A stretch of DNA of 64,000 nucleotides, taken from the NCBI GenBank assembly GCA_001051155.2, contig JYIP02000010.1:1116001-1180000 (forward strand), given 5' to 3'. The notes beneath the pieces are model-generated. The model saw nothing but the letters and a program-made list of their open reading frames with translations. It made no database searches and was not told the origin of the DNA. The position numbers and the translations under genes are program-made. Origin of the DNA: Chrysoporthe austroafricana. Its lineage: Eukaryota > Ascomycota > Sordariomycetes > Diaporthales > Cryphonectriaceae. Shown piece by piece: positions 38,376-51,445 of this stretch (position 1 is the stretch's first letter; each line of letters opens with the position of its first letter).

Positions 38376-38828
38376 TGTTATAAATTAATATAGGGGCTAA
38401 GGGCATGCAAAACTTAAAAGCAACCGTTAAAAGAACTCAATAATAACCCCGCTTATAAGGGAAGAAAAAGCTTATACTGCTTATATAATTATAAGTTAAA
38501 GTTAAATAAAATAAGAATTATTAGATTATTAAGTAATCCAGTAAGCCAGGCTTATTAGATTATTTAATAAGCCAGTAATCCAGAAATGAAAAGCTAAATA
38601 TATAAAAACAAAATATTTATTAAATAGATTATTATAGCTTTTTAATCGTAAATTTAAATACTACTTAAACCTTATTATACCTTTAAGTAATAGCCGTATA
38701 AGCTTATAAATATTGCGATATTTCGTTAAATATATTTCAGTATTTAAGGCTATATTTAATACCGCTCTTGCTAATATAAACCTTTTAACTTTATAGTTTA
38801 TCCTAGGATTATTGCAGCATTTATAATA
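38376..38828 (+). repeat. 5' LTR of Gypsy-3 (453 bp)
   Basis: Starts TGTTATAAATTAATATAGGG, ends GCATTTATAATA, then gag. Cassette at about 38513-38590 is of the TTATTAGATTA/TAATCCAG type. Its U3 is unlike that of the LTR at 45244, so the two may not be a single-event pair; no TSD match was found. Confidence 0.75.
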
Positions 38829-41800
38829 TTTTTACGATTCTTATTTAAGAACAGTTTAGTATATACCTTTTAAGCAATACTTGAAATACGATAGCGCTTC
38901 AAATTTCGTCTTTTTCTAGCAATTAAGCTTTTTAAGAAAAAGCTTTAACTATCTTTACTAACGAATAGCTCTAGTAATAGAATAAAGCTTTATATTAATA
39001 ACTTGAAGAAATTAAGAATGAAATTTTCCGCTTTAATGCTTTCTAATAAGCAAAAGCTTTTAAACTTAATAAACTTAAACTTTATAAAAGCATTCGAGAA
39101 AACTTCCAGGCTTTCTTAATATAATTCAAGGCTTATTTTAAGCATTATAATGCATAATTTAAGATAACTTACGACAAAATTGATTTTGCAAGAAGCCGTT
39201 TGAAAAAACCGCCTTTTAGTAATAAAAACCGACTTTCCGCAATTACTTAAATAATAACGAAAACTTTCGTTCCGAAAATACTAAACGCATTTTCTAACGC
39301 TATGCCAATTTCGAATTAGCCTTTATTAAGACTTTTGGAAACCCGGATAAATAATGCATTGCAATACGATAATTGGAAGCATTTCGATAAACCGGTTCGG
39401 CTACGGATTATATAGCTAAGTTTAAGCAAATTATCGCTTATCTGGATTATAAAGATAAATCTTTTATAAATGCTTATTATGCAAGACTTAAAGAAATTAA
39501 AGACGAGCTTTATAAAGAAAATTAATTCGAAAAATTTAGCGAATTTATTAATAAAGCGGTTTATATCGATAATTAATTTTATAAATAGCGCTAATAATAA
39601 TAGAAAAACTATTATAGTATCCCGAAATATTAATCTAATTCGGGAAAATGCAAATTTTAATAGAAAAACCGAAATAATACGGCTTATTTAAGTATAATAT
39701 ATATTAAATTTATAGAATTAAATACTTTTATATAAGAATAACGTAAGGGAATTATTTGTTATAATTGCAGCAAGAAAAGCTATATCGTATGCAATTATTA
39801 TTAGGAAAAGAAAAAGCGAGATTGGAAATTAATTCCGGAAAAATAGGTTAGCATTACTTAGCAATAAAAACCTAATTAGCTAAATAATAATATCTTATTA
39901 AAACAAGTAACGGACCTTAATTATAGCAATATAAGCTAAATAGCTTGCTATTAAGATTATTGCTTATTGTATTTCTTAGCAAAAGAAAGTTTAAAATAGT
40001 TTTTATATAAGCTTAAAAAATAAAAGCAATTCGTTATAAAAAAGAAAGGCCCTATTTACAATACGGCTATAAATAATAGCAATTCCGATTATTTAAGCAA
40101 CTTATTGAATGCTAGGGAAATAAACTTAGAAAAGTTCCTTTTAGATTATTATTTCGAATAGCAATAGGAAATAATAATAGAAGAAGAAATTAGTATTTAA
40201 TAAATAGAAGCATTTATACCGAATGCTACGTCCGAAAAAATACGTTTATAGGATAAGCAGCTAGATAACTTATTAACCCTTATATTTGAAAAAGAATTAA
40301 ATATAAAGGAAAAGACTATTTAGTACGAAAAATAAGAGCGATTAAAGAAAAGTAACTGGATATCCAAGCATATAAAGTTTGAGTATTTTGTTTATAAGCT
40401 TATATTATAAAAACTCTTCCAGAGCATCCCGTTCCAGAATAGCGGATATAAACCTTAAGAAAATAGAAAGATTAATTATTTATACTCTTATTATTACGAA
40501 CTTACTTAAATATATTATATTTATTATAATTGCTAGATATACTTTAACGAGAAAGTTAAATATAATTGATTCTTAATTAAAGAATAAGACCAATTGATTT
40601 AACCCATTATAGAATCCCGAAAAAAATACAGAAAGGTTTTGCATATCGAGAACAATAATGCTTATATTGAACTACCCGATAATTGTTTATAGAAATGCGT
40701 TTAAAGAAAAACGATATAAGAATAATGCTATATAATAGCATGCTTTATCCATATATAAAATAAGGCCAAAGAATGGCATAAGCTGCAAAAGGCTAAGAAG
40801 GCAAGGTAATACGGCTAAAGCTAAGCAAAAAAGCTAGCAAAGCAAGTAGCGAAAGAAGCTTAAAATACCCTAAAAAGGAAAAATCGCTTATAACGGGATA
40901 ATAGCCGATTAGGATTATAAAGTCTTTATGCGCGATTATTAAGGAAAACGAAAAATATATTATACTGGATATATATATTAACGGGTAACGATATAGCGCA
41001 TTATTAAATAATAGCGTATAAGGAAATTTTATCTTGCCGGAAGTTATTAATAAAGAACGAATCCTTTAAACGCAAAAGAAAAATCTTTATAAGCTTAATA
41101 CTATAAAAGGAAAAGCGGTTATATATAATTTTAATATAATTAATACAAAAACTAATTATTTATTTATTTCGATTTAAAGCTTTATAACGGATATTACTTT
41201 TAATATTACAGATATAGCATAATATAAGTTAATCTTAAGAATACTTTAGCTTAAAAAGCATAACTTTCGAATTAATTGGATTATTAGCTAGATTTTATAA
41301 GAACAAGCCGTATTTACTGAAAAGGTTGCAATTAACGGAAAAGGGAAAGTTTTAATTACTGAAAATAGCATTGAAAATATGCGTTCAAACAGGCTTAAAT
41401 ATATTTTTAAAGCAAAAGGATTTGCTAAAATATAAGGAAAAATTACGAATCTTTCGAACTTATAAATACGGATTAAGGATAAATTAGAAATTTAAGCAAC
41501 TAATAATTAGCGGAAGACAAATCTAGCGCAAAACGTTACAAAGTTATATAAACTATAAAACTATAAGGAAATACCGCTTCCAAAATAACAAAGAAACTAC
41601 GGGGAGAAATTCGGGCTAACGAACAATAAATATTCAAGACTATTAGAGATTAAGCTTTATAAATAATAATAAGAAGCAAGAAAAGCAAAATACGCTTAAT
41701 AATACTTTTTATTCTTCTAAATCTCAAAAGATAAAGAAGGACCGCTACCCGAACTTAATAATATACCGAAAGAATATTATAAATTCAAAAAACTATAGCA

Positions 41801-44800
41801 AAGGAAATTCGATATTAGCTTATTCGAATACGGCCCTTTTAACTATAAGATCCCATTAAAAGAAAAGACCAAATTATAAAATTACTTTATTTACAAGCTC
41901 GACTAAGCAAGCTTAAAGCATTTAAAGAATATATTAATAAGAATCTAAAGAGAAGCTATATACGGAAATCCCGATTATTCGCAAAATATTCAATCCTATT
42001 CGTACTTAAGAAAAACGGCAAATTACGACTTTATATAGACTACTAATAGCTTAACGATATTACAATCAAAAATCGCTATTTTTTACCCTTAATAAGGGAA
42101 ATGCGAAATTGCTTAATTGGAGCAAACTAGTTTATTATATTCGACTTTAAGGAAGGATATTATTATATCCGAATTAAGGAAAACGATATTTGGATTTCAG
42201 GATTTGCTATAAATATTTCGAATACGTAATCTTACTTTTTAAGCTTATTAATGCGCCGGTATTATTTCAGGAAATAATTAATAATATTTTTCGTAAATAT
42301 TTAAATATTATTATTATTATTTATTTTAATAATATCCTTATCTATTCGAAAGATTTCGAATTATATAAGCAATATATACAATAAGTATTTCAGATTTTAT
42401 AAAATAATAAGTTTATTATCGAATTAAGCAAATACTATTTTTATTAGCAAAAGGTTAATTATTTCGGCTATATAATAAAGCTAAAAAGGATTAATATGCA
42501 GAAAGTTAAAATCCAAATAATAAAAGAATAGCTTATATTAGGAAAAATTAAAGAAATTAAAGCATTCTTTAAATATGCTAACTTTTACCGATAGTTTATT
42601 TAGAATTATAGCAAGATCGTATGCCTTTTTACGAACCTTACGAAAAAAGATTAGAAATTCAAATAAACTCAAGAAATATAAGAAGCATTCGATAAAATTA
42701 AGAAATAAGTTATATTAGAACTTATATTTTGCAAAGCAAACCCAAATAAGCTATTTGAAATCGAGATTAATATATTAGATTATGCATTCGAAAAATAGCT
42801 TGAATAACGAAATAACTAAAAACGTTTTAGGATTGTAAGTAACTTTTTGAAAAAATTAAACGGCCCAGAATTCAATTATAGCATTTTAAATAAAGAATTA
42901 ATAGCAATTATCAAAGCATTCGAAAAATAATAGCATTACTTAATCGGAATTAAATATTAAATTATAATATATTCCGATTATAAAAATTTAATAACGTTTA
43001 TAATAATAAAAGTCTTGAATAAATAATAAGTTAAATAAGCAGAATTCCTTTTATAATTTGATTTGAAAATCGTTTATTATAAAAGATTTGAAAACAGTAA
43101 AGCAAATACGTTTAGCAAATAATTAGATTATTAAGATATAAAACCCAAAGAATTTCAAAATATTTTTCGGTAAAATAAGGATAGCAATTTTGTAAACGAA
43201 ATTAGAAAACTTAATACGATTATTAAAATTTTTAATAATAAAAAGAAACCGGAAAATATAACCCTTAAAAAGCAAAACGAATATATTAGAATTATATATA
43301 ATGCATTCGCATACGGCTATTAAAGAATCAGAGCTATATATAAAAAAATTAAGAAATATTAAAACTTTTCAAAATTAAGAAAAAGAAGTGAAAAAATCTT
43401 ACGAGAATATAATAGCTATAAGAAAAATAAAATCGAATATTATAAGCCTTATAAATTGCTTTAACTATTTCTTATTCCGAAAACAATTTAGCAATTTATT
43501 AGCTAGGATTTTATTATTAAGCTATCCTTTTTACGAGAACTTTTAATTAAAATATAATACGATAATATTTTAATAATAGTTTGCAAATTAAATAAGTATG
43601 CTTATTTTTTCTTTATATAAAGAAAGCAGTATAGCAGAAAACTTTGCATATATATTTCTTAAAATAATTATAGCTAATTATAGCATATTTAAAGAAATTA
43701 TTTCCGATAAAAACAGAAAATTTGTATTAAATTTCCGAATTTTGCTTATAAAATTGCTCGGAATATAGCAAAAGATATTTATAATATTTTACTTATAAAC
43801 GAATAAATAAATAAAGCGAATAAATCAAATTATTAAATAATATTTACAATATTATATAAATTATAAATAGAATAATTAAATTAACTTGCTATTTTTAATA
43901 TAATTCGTATATATAATGCAAATACGAATATAATAAAGAAATTATTATTTTATACGCTTTATAGCTATAACCCAATAGCCTATTATAACAAATTACTAAA
44001 AATAAATGCAAAAATAATAGAAAGACAAATCCGGAAAATTAAGAAAATCCAAATAGAATTTCAAGAAGAACTGAAATTTATATAAGAAAGAATAACGAAA
44101 TATGCCAATTCCAAAAAGATTAAAGGACTAATCTTATAGGAAAAAGATAAAATCTATCTTATTTAACGAAAAGAGCATATCAGAATAATAAGACCTTTTT
44201 ATTTGCTAGATTATAAAAAGCTTAGCTTATTCAAAATCTTAAGAAAAATTTCAGATATCAATTTCGAACTCGTACTACTTTATAGAATGAAAATCTACCC
44301 GGTATTCCATATTTCGCTTTTCGAATTAGCATTTAAAATAGCCAAAATAAATAAATTAATGCAAGTCGAAATTAATAAACCGGAATACGAAATCGAACGA
44401 ATCCTTAAATATAAAGGACTAACCGAATACAGAGAATATCTAATTAAATAAAAAGGATACTATTTAAGCGAAAATAGCTGAGAATTAGTTAATAATTTGA
44501 AAAATACGCAATAAGCATTTAAAAAATATTAAAAGAAGCAATTAACCAGCTAATTAAAAAAATAATCAGAAAGACCCGGTACGGTCTTGCCCTTTACGGA
44601 TAAATTAATAACAAACCAATCGATATTAGAACCAAACTGCTATAAGGCAATATCCAGATCGAAACCCTTGGGAAGAGAACTTTCGGGAACCAAGAATTCC
44701 GTAACGCGACGCTCGGCCTCGGCCTTGCAACGCTCCTCCTCAGCTTCTTTGGCCTCTATACATTCCAAATCTTCCAGATTCGATAAGCTATAACGAAACG

Positions 44801-45243
44801 CACGCGCTATCCGTTCCCGCTATAACCGTTTCTGTTTGCAAAAACAAATTAGTTTATTTTCGAGCTTTTCAATCTCGTCTTCCAGCTTTTGATATTAAAA
44901 CGAAGTATGCAGGAGTTCCGCCGCATTCGTAAGTTCCAGGACGTTATATTTCGATCAACCGTACTAAACGTATCGAAAATAACGGGAAGAATCGGCCTGG
45001 GATACCGCACAGGACTCAAAATCCAAGTTATCGCAATAAGAACAAGAACGCATATCCATAACATTCGAAATAATACGAAATAATAAAGCGGCATATTATT
45101 TGTTCTTATCGGAACGAGAAGAGGATTTCGATTTCCTAACTCTGCTAGATATTCTGATTAAGAAAGCACGATTACTAAGGGGAAAAAGCAGCAGGAAACC
45201 TTACAGAAAATTATCGGGATAATAACCGATAAGAAAGGGATAA
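38829..45243 (+). pseudogene. Gypsy-3 gag-pol, RIP-inactivated, chromodomain at end
   Basis: Gag at about 38900-39800, with the knuckle reading CYNCSKKSYIVCN (His of CCHC changed to Tyr). RT at about 42000-42390: GKLRLYIDY, GYYYIRIKENDI, then FEYVILLFKLINAPVLFQEI and IYFNNILIYSKDFE, where YFNNIL replaces YFDDIL. RNase H at about 42720-43130. Integrase at about 43280-43960. After it, HISLFELAFKIAK and a chromodomain at about 44380-44500 (EYEIERILKYKGLTEYREYL, stop, SENS-like). A purine-rich tract (AAGAAAGGGATAA) precedes the 3' LTR. Stops are common, but several frames exceed 60 codons. Confidence 0.8.
44590..45200 (-). pseudogene. Antisense Cys-rich/coiled-coil frame of Gypsy-3
   Basis: In one reverse frame: RISSRVRKSKSSSRSDKNK, stop, then NVMDMRSCSYCDNLDFESC (Cys cluster), then KLEDEIEKLENKLICFCKQK, and SNLEDLECIEAKEAEEERC (long coiled coil), ending VPESSLPKGFDLDIAL. 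Only a few stops over about 190 codons, several of the CAA/CAG-to-TAA/TAG type. It lies between the chromodomain and the 3' LTR and runs against pol. Counterparts with the same order occur in Gypsy-2, its host, and Gypsy-4. It may be an element-encoded DNA- or RNA-binding protein; function unknown. Confidence 0.65.
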
Positions 45244-45668
45244 TATTATAATCTAACAAGCAAACCGGGATATAAAGCGACAATTTGCAGCATACCTTGT
45301 CAAAGCATCTTTGCTATTAAAGGACGTTAATTATATAATTAAAGGTTAGGGTCCAGGATAATTAGAATAGCTAAGCTATTTAAGCAGCCTTAACTGAATA
45401 GCTAAGCTATCGAAGCTATTTTAAACTAAAAAACTAAGGATATAAGGGCAAGGCATTTATTAGATAAATTACCGTAGTTTTTCAGTCGTGAATTTAAGTA
45501 CTACTTGGACTTTATAATACTTTCAAGTAATAGCTTTAAAGGCTTATAAACATTGCGATTATTTATTGAACGTATTTCGGTATTCAAGGCTATATTTGGC
45601 ACCGCTTTTGCTAGCATAAACCTTTTGACTCTACAGTTTATTTTAGGATTATTGCAGCGTTTATAATA
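45244..45668 (+). repeat. 3' LTR of Gypsy-3 (425 bp)
   Basis: Starts TATTATAATC after a purine tract, ends GCGTTTATAATA. Cassette at about 45365-45425 uses ATAGCTAAGCTAT units. U5 keeps TTTATTTTAGGATTATTGCAGC. Confidence 0.75.
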
Positions 45669-45874
45669 TAGAACAAGCAGGAAAGCATTTATACGGCATG
45701 CTGAAAAACCGCTTCCAGAAAGGAATTACGATATTGAGTTTTGGTTAAACGAGAAAAACGAATTTTCTATATACTATTCGATATTCTGATTAAAAAAGTA
45801 TAACAAAATAATAAAATAGCAAAAAGGACTTATAGAGAGATTATTAAAGATAATAACTAATAAGAAAGAGATAA
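45669..45874 (+). mobile_element. 3' internal tail of another Gypsy copy
   Basis: Matches the stretch just before the 3' LTRs at 45130-45243 and 58300-58459 (ATATTCTGATTAAAAAAGTA, then AAGAAAGAGATAA). A second Gypsy tail therefore lies in tandem behind Gypsy-3. Confidence 0.6.
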
Positions 45875-46321
45875 TATTATAACTTATTATATAAAACTAA
45901 AATATAGTATTAAACTGAACGAAACAATTAATTTAATACAGAATTCTTAAACTTAATTATAAAACCAGCTATATTTACTTAAGCAAAGGATAAAATTAAA
46001 TAAAATATAAATTACCGAATTACTAAATAAGCTAATAAGCTATGCTTATTAACTTATTAAGTAAGCTAATAAGCAGAATTAAAGAACGGAATATATAAAG
46101 ACTAAGCGTTTATTAAATAAATTGAATAATTCTTTAGTTATAAATTTAAATATTACTTGGATCCTAAAGATTATTCAAGTAATAGCCGCTTAAAGCTTAT
46201 AAATATTGTAATATTCGGTTAAGTATTTCAGTATTTAAAGCTTATACTTAATACTGCTTTTATTAGCATAAACCCTTTAACTTTACAGTATATTTTAGGA
46301 TTTGCTATAGCGTTTATAATA
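45875..46321 (+). repeat. LTR (447 bp), 3' LTR of the tandem Gypsy tail
   Basis: Starts TATTATAACT, ends GCGTTTATAATA. Cassette at about 46015-46080 consists of AATAAGCTAATAAGC and its inverse. It abuts repeat X copy 3. Confidence 0.7.
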
Positions 46322-46908
46322 TATTTATATTGAAAACCGCTTACGATATCGCTATGCGATAACCTTATACGGCTATTAATTCCGTATGCTAATATATTCT
46401 ATTATAATTTCACTTTATATTTATTATTATTATATTTACTTAATACTTTATTATTTAAAAGCTATATTTTCTATTAATATCTATAAGCAATTTTGGTTTT
46501 TAATTATATTTATATTAAATACTTTAACAATAAATATAATTAAGTATTACCGATATATATTTGGATATCGGCTAGCCTTATTATATATAAATATTATATA
46601 TATTTATCCATTTTAAGCATAACCGATTGTAATAGAAAATTAATTTTAAGTTCTTAGTATAAGCAAGTTTCTTTTTAATTCTTAGCATAAATATATTTAT
46701 TATTCAAGTCTTTAGCATAAGCACATTTACCTATTAGGATTCTAATACAAATCGGCTTTATAAAACGATCGTTATTTCCTATATAATCTCTTTTATCCAA
46801 TAATTTTATCGTGCTTTTCCTTATTGTATAACCCAGAGTTCTATTATATTATACTATTGCTATTCAAAACGTTTTTAACTATTAGCTTCTTTTATAAATA
46901 AAGGTTAT
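46322..46908 (-). repeat. Repeat X, copy 3, inner piece (inverted)
   Basis: Reverse complement of about 16690-17270 of copy 1. Ends at the Copia-1 TSD (GTTAT, 46904-46908). The rest of the copy resumes at 60043; the joined flanks restore the unbroken sequence seen in copy 1. Confidence 0.75.
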
Positions 46909-47119
46909 TGTTGGCTGGGCCTTATACGTACGTACGTAAGGATCGTAAAGGTTACTATTATTGTATTGCTTAGTATTGTTCTATTTATCTGGAAAGAAGG
47001 CCGTTATTCTGTCCGAACGAAAAAGGGATAAGCGCTTTAGGCCGATAATGCACGGACCGCTAAATAGTCCGTGCATTAATAGGCTTTGGTCCCTTTTCCA
47101 TTACTATAATAATCCCATA
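46909..47119 (-). repeat. 3' LTR of Copia-1
   Basis: On the plus strand it starts TGTTGGCTGGGCC and ends AATCCCATA (original ...CCCACA). It contains ACGTACGTACGT and a 12-bp-stem hairpin (47046-47057 with 47067-47078). Confidence 0.85.
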
Positions 47120-47309
47120 CTGGCAGTCTTTTTTTTCTGCGATAGCTTCCCTTCTAGGGCCTTTCGGGCCCTTTTCAGGCCTCTTAGGGCCTCTTTACGT
47201 ATCCTTCCATACGGATTTTCAGCTCGTTATTATTAACAAGGCGTTCCAGGGCCTTGTTAAACGTTGCTTTCGTCAGAGCGTCCGCTGGGTTATTCTTGCC
47301 GTTAATCCA

Positions 47310-50300
47310 TTATATCTCTGCTATTTCATAGCATTCGTACGACTGACAGAAGGCTATAATGTCGACCATTAAGCGCTTTTCCTTTGTCGTACCTAGCTTG
47401 ATAAGGCATTCGTATAGCGAATACGAATCCGTATAGACGATTAGAGGGATCGCTAGTAACGAAAGCCGCATTGCTATTATCCTTAGGGTTATAGCTAGGG
47501 CTATACTTATATCGATGCCATTCATTATCCCGTATATTTCGGAAACGAAAACGTTCCGAATAACTCGCTTGCATTTCGTCAAGCTCTAATGGATTACGTT
47601 GCCGTAAATAGTAAATATCGTATCCGTAACTTCCTTGTTAACGAGGGTTACGATAAAGCCTAGCTAAGAGCTCAAGTCCTAATTATTTGTAAAAAACCCG
47701 TCTGCGAAAACTATCAGCTTCGCTATTGCAATATCGATAGAGATATATCGCAATCCACGCTATGCGTTATCGACCTGCTATGCCAGGCGCTTATTAAGCT
47801 TCGTATAGTCGTTCTTATTGGGTAGTCGCGCTTAAGCAGCTACTGAGAGGTCGAAAGAAGCTTTTGGTTAGCATATTAAGGCTATATAGGCCTTTCTGGC
47901 CCGCTATTCGAAATATTGCTAAACGCGGTCCGGTATTTTGATATCGACCTTATAGATCTTCGCTACCTATCCCTTTTACCTCATTTACAAGCTGTCTTTA
48001 TCGAGGGTTAGCTTAATTCCGTTAAAGTCGATAGAAATGCTTTTCGTTAGCTTCGTTTTCGGCTTTGCACGCAATTATGCCTTTTCGAGCTTCTTTTCTT
48101 CTTTTAACGAGAATTCTGGAATTGCTAATATTAGCGTATTGTCTGTTTGTATGCCTATTAATATAAACGGGTCGTTTTCTGCTATAAAGAAATACGGGTC
48201 GTATATCGAAAAGGCTATTCCTAGTTCTATTCTGTAATATGCTTAATATATTGTAAACTAATAGATACCCGCTTTAGCAATGCTATATAAGGGCTTGATA
48301 ACCTATATAATCGTTCTTTTCGGGTATTTCTCTTCCAGCTCTCTTGAGAATAAAGCCAAAATAGTCTTGAAAAGGTTTGTTTGCGACTGAAAGTATATTT
48401 GAATAATATCTTTCAGCTCTATCCATATCGTGCCCTTAGCTATTAGCGCTAGTATAATAGCCAGTATCAAGCGCTGGCTTATATACTAGATTGTAAGCGA
48501 TTGAATAAGGATAGCGTTCTTATTATTATCGCTATAGCTTTGGATAACGAAACGAAACTTCTCGTATAGCTTATCCGTCTTCTTTTTAATTTCTCATATT
48601 ATCCTCGACTTGAAAAGGCGTTCGTAGCTATACTTGCCCTTATTATACCTTTCGAAATTGAAAATATTATATCCGATAAGGTCGTTAATTTCCTTTTAGT
48701 CTGATTTTTCGAAAGGCTTTCTAAGGGTTATAATAACCCTATTCGCATATAGCTTGAACGATAAGTCGTATTCTATATGCTCTTTATTCGTTAGGAAAGT
48801 TCTTATTATCGAAGTCTTAGCCAGATTGGCTATTCTAATATTCTTTTGCCTGTTTTTTGAACCTGGAAAGCGTCCTTTTCGTTATAGCTATAAGGCTTCG
48901 AGCGTTACGATAATCTCTGGCTCGATAGGGTTTTCATTATCCTTTTCCTGCAGTTTAGCCGTATCCTTATTATTCTTTATTCCTCTTTGCTTTCGGTAAT
49001 ATGGCTAGATAATAATCGAGCAGAAAGTTATTAGCCCGTTAACTATATCGATAATAATATTGTAGCTTTCGATAGCTAGTATTTTGTACGGTCTTTGCTA
49101 CTTTTCTTTCTCTTTTCAGATACGGATTTCGCTCTATAATAGCAGCGATATAATATTCTCTGTAAACAGGCCGTTTTTCGTATTCAGAATATCATATACT
49201 TGTCGTTCTGCTATTAGCTTCCTGAATGCCGCTATTGTCTTTCGAACCGTTTCAGCTCGCTTGATCGTAGATAAGGAAGGAAGCGAATCGAAATTCACTC
49301 GTAAGTACGTTCCGAAAACGAGAAGGGTCAGTACGAAGCTATTAGGGCTTGCTATATCGTTTACAGCCTTAACAGCTATCTGGAAAATCGCTTCGTCAGT
49401 TGCCTGATTTGCCAGCTCGGCATAAAGGATCTCGAATGCTCGTTTAAAAAGCGCGTAATAGCGTTCGATTTTGCTAACCGATTAATGCGCTTTTATAAAA
49501 ACCTGTTTGCACGTTATCCCTATTATCCTCGCTTCTTTTCGGAATTCTGCTAAAGCGAAATTAATACTTGTATCGTAAGTAATATAGTTAAGAAAGCCTT
49601 GATAAGTATCAATTCAAAATATCCTGAAAGCCTCTTAAGTATCTTTTGCCGAAATAGATAGAAAGAAACGCGCCTTTTAGAAAGCTATAGACGCATTAAT
49701 TATATGGAAGACTGGTCTTTTGTTCAAGTATAATATATTTACAAAAATCTCGTAATTGAACTCTTTATCGTCTTTTAGAATGAACTTGAATCGCTTCAGT
49801 AATAGGCTATTCAGCTAGCAATAATAGCAGAATTTCGTAATAGCTTTTAGGAACGCCCGGTTAGCATCGTCGTACTTTGCTTTCTCGAAAAGGCAGTACA
49901 GGCGCTCGGCCGTAAAGTATCCGAAGCGTCGATAAAAGCGTCGTAGCTCTGCCTCGCTCAGGAAAACGCTCCTTTCCTCGTCCTTATTAAGGAAAAATTA
50001 CGGGTATTCCCATTTGCGTATTACCGGCATGCTGATATTGCTTCTTATTAGCTCGTCCGCTATATTATTGAAATAAACTTCTAGGCAGTCCATATCGGCC
50101 AGGCATAGCAGGAAAGGCGTAAGTATTTCGAATATATAGAATGTAATCGTTCCTATCGGTATTTTGAAATCGATAAAGCCGATTGAAGATGCAGTTATTC
50201 CTTTTTCGAACTTTACTATAGCCTTTCTAGCTATTAAAAGATCTATCTAAAAAGATAGGATTTCGCGCTGGAAAGCGAAATACTAATCCTTGCTTGCTAT

Positions 50301-51440
50301 TAATATTATTGCTATTCCTGTATCAGGCAATATGCTTTGAAAACGGTAACGAGAGTAATAGTCCTCGATAATAAACTGGTTTGCAAAAGTCTTTAAGGCT
50401 TTGCTGAAAATATCGTCGCCTATTAGTTAGTAAAGGAAAGCGCGGTTTATTAAATACTGAACGATAGCAGCGCTTTTTATGCTGCCTTTATCTTTTATAT
50501 CGTTATAATCCTCGTCTTTTGCCTTTGCATTTAAGTTAATACTCTCGTATTATATTAGGAAAACGTTATAGTCGGTTGCCAGAATGCTTGTAAATTGGCT
50601 CTGAATTATATAGTGCATACGGGCTTATTATCGTTCTTCTAGAAGGTATTTTATTAACTAGTAGCCCTTGAGGCCGCAAATAAAGCATTTTTTCGGCCTT
50701 TGTCGAACTGGCAACCCTTAATTACCTCATTGCTCTAAGCTGCTTTGTCCAGAGCTGCTTCGTTTACGGAAGGTCTTTCGACCTTTTCGGTTATTATTAT
50801 AGCGGCAGTCGAAATAATAATTCTCGGAGCTATTCTGGAAAAAGGTATTCGGCCCTAATACCGAATCCAGGAATATTTCAATCGATAAACGGAAATCAAT
50901 ACAGAGCTTCTCGTAAATATATACTGGCTTGAAAAGGGCTATCCTGAGCTCTAAGACCTTTCAGTATACTATAATAATTGCCGTTCTCAAAATATCTTTT
51001 TCCTGATAGCTAGGGCTTAATGCTCGCTAGCAGAGCTAGAGCTTATCCAGCAGCAAGCGGAAGATCTCGCGAAAGCCTTTCTCAGGGTTTTCCTAATGCA
51101 TTTTGAACAACGTTATTATTATCCAGTCCGTATAATAGTAATAGTAATTCATTTCCGTATCGAAATGGACTTTGACTTTGAGATATACTATACGGAAATC
51201 TTTATTTACGTTTACGAAATGCAAATAGTATTCTTCTGCTCGCCCGGTAAAGATTCGAAAGAATATAGCATGGAACTGGCCTGGCTGAATATCGATATAA
51301 TAGCATATATTGAAGAAGAGCATTATCTTATTGTCGAGCAGGTCGTACGGTTCGCTTGTATATCTCTTTTCCTTCTCGAAGCTTTTCGTAAATATATTTA
51401 TTTTCTAAGCCTCGAAATACTCGTTCGGCGTTATTTGAGG
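47310..51440 (-). pseudogene. Copia-1 gag-pol, main part
   Basis: In reverse order: gag at about 51440-50950 (NIFTKSFEKEKRYTSEPYDL, later YIDIQPGQFHAIFFRIFTGR and NYYYYYTDWIIITLFKMH); zinc knuckle near 50690 (KKCFICGLKGY); integrase at about 50000-49150 (KFCYYC, FKFILKDDKEFNYEIFVNIL, INASIAF, KIERYYALFKRAFEILYAEL, VLTLLVFGTYLR); RT at about 48850-47990, with the catalytic box GIQTDNTLILA for the expected TDD; RNase H at about 47580-47310 (SLLAIPLIVYTDSYSLYECL, GTTKEKRLMVDI, YECYEIAEI). Scattered stops and the DD-to-DN change show it is dead, though long stretches remain readable. Confidence 0.82.
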
Positions 51441-51445
51441 AAGGA

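Noticed and set aside
46386..46616. 76-codon hydrophobic frame
   Set aside because: Lies in inverted repeat X; Ile/Tyr-rich translation of AT-rich DNA, absent as a frame in other copies.
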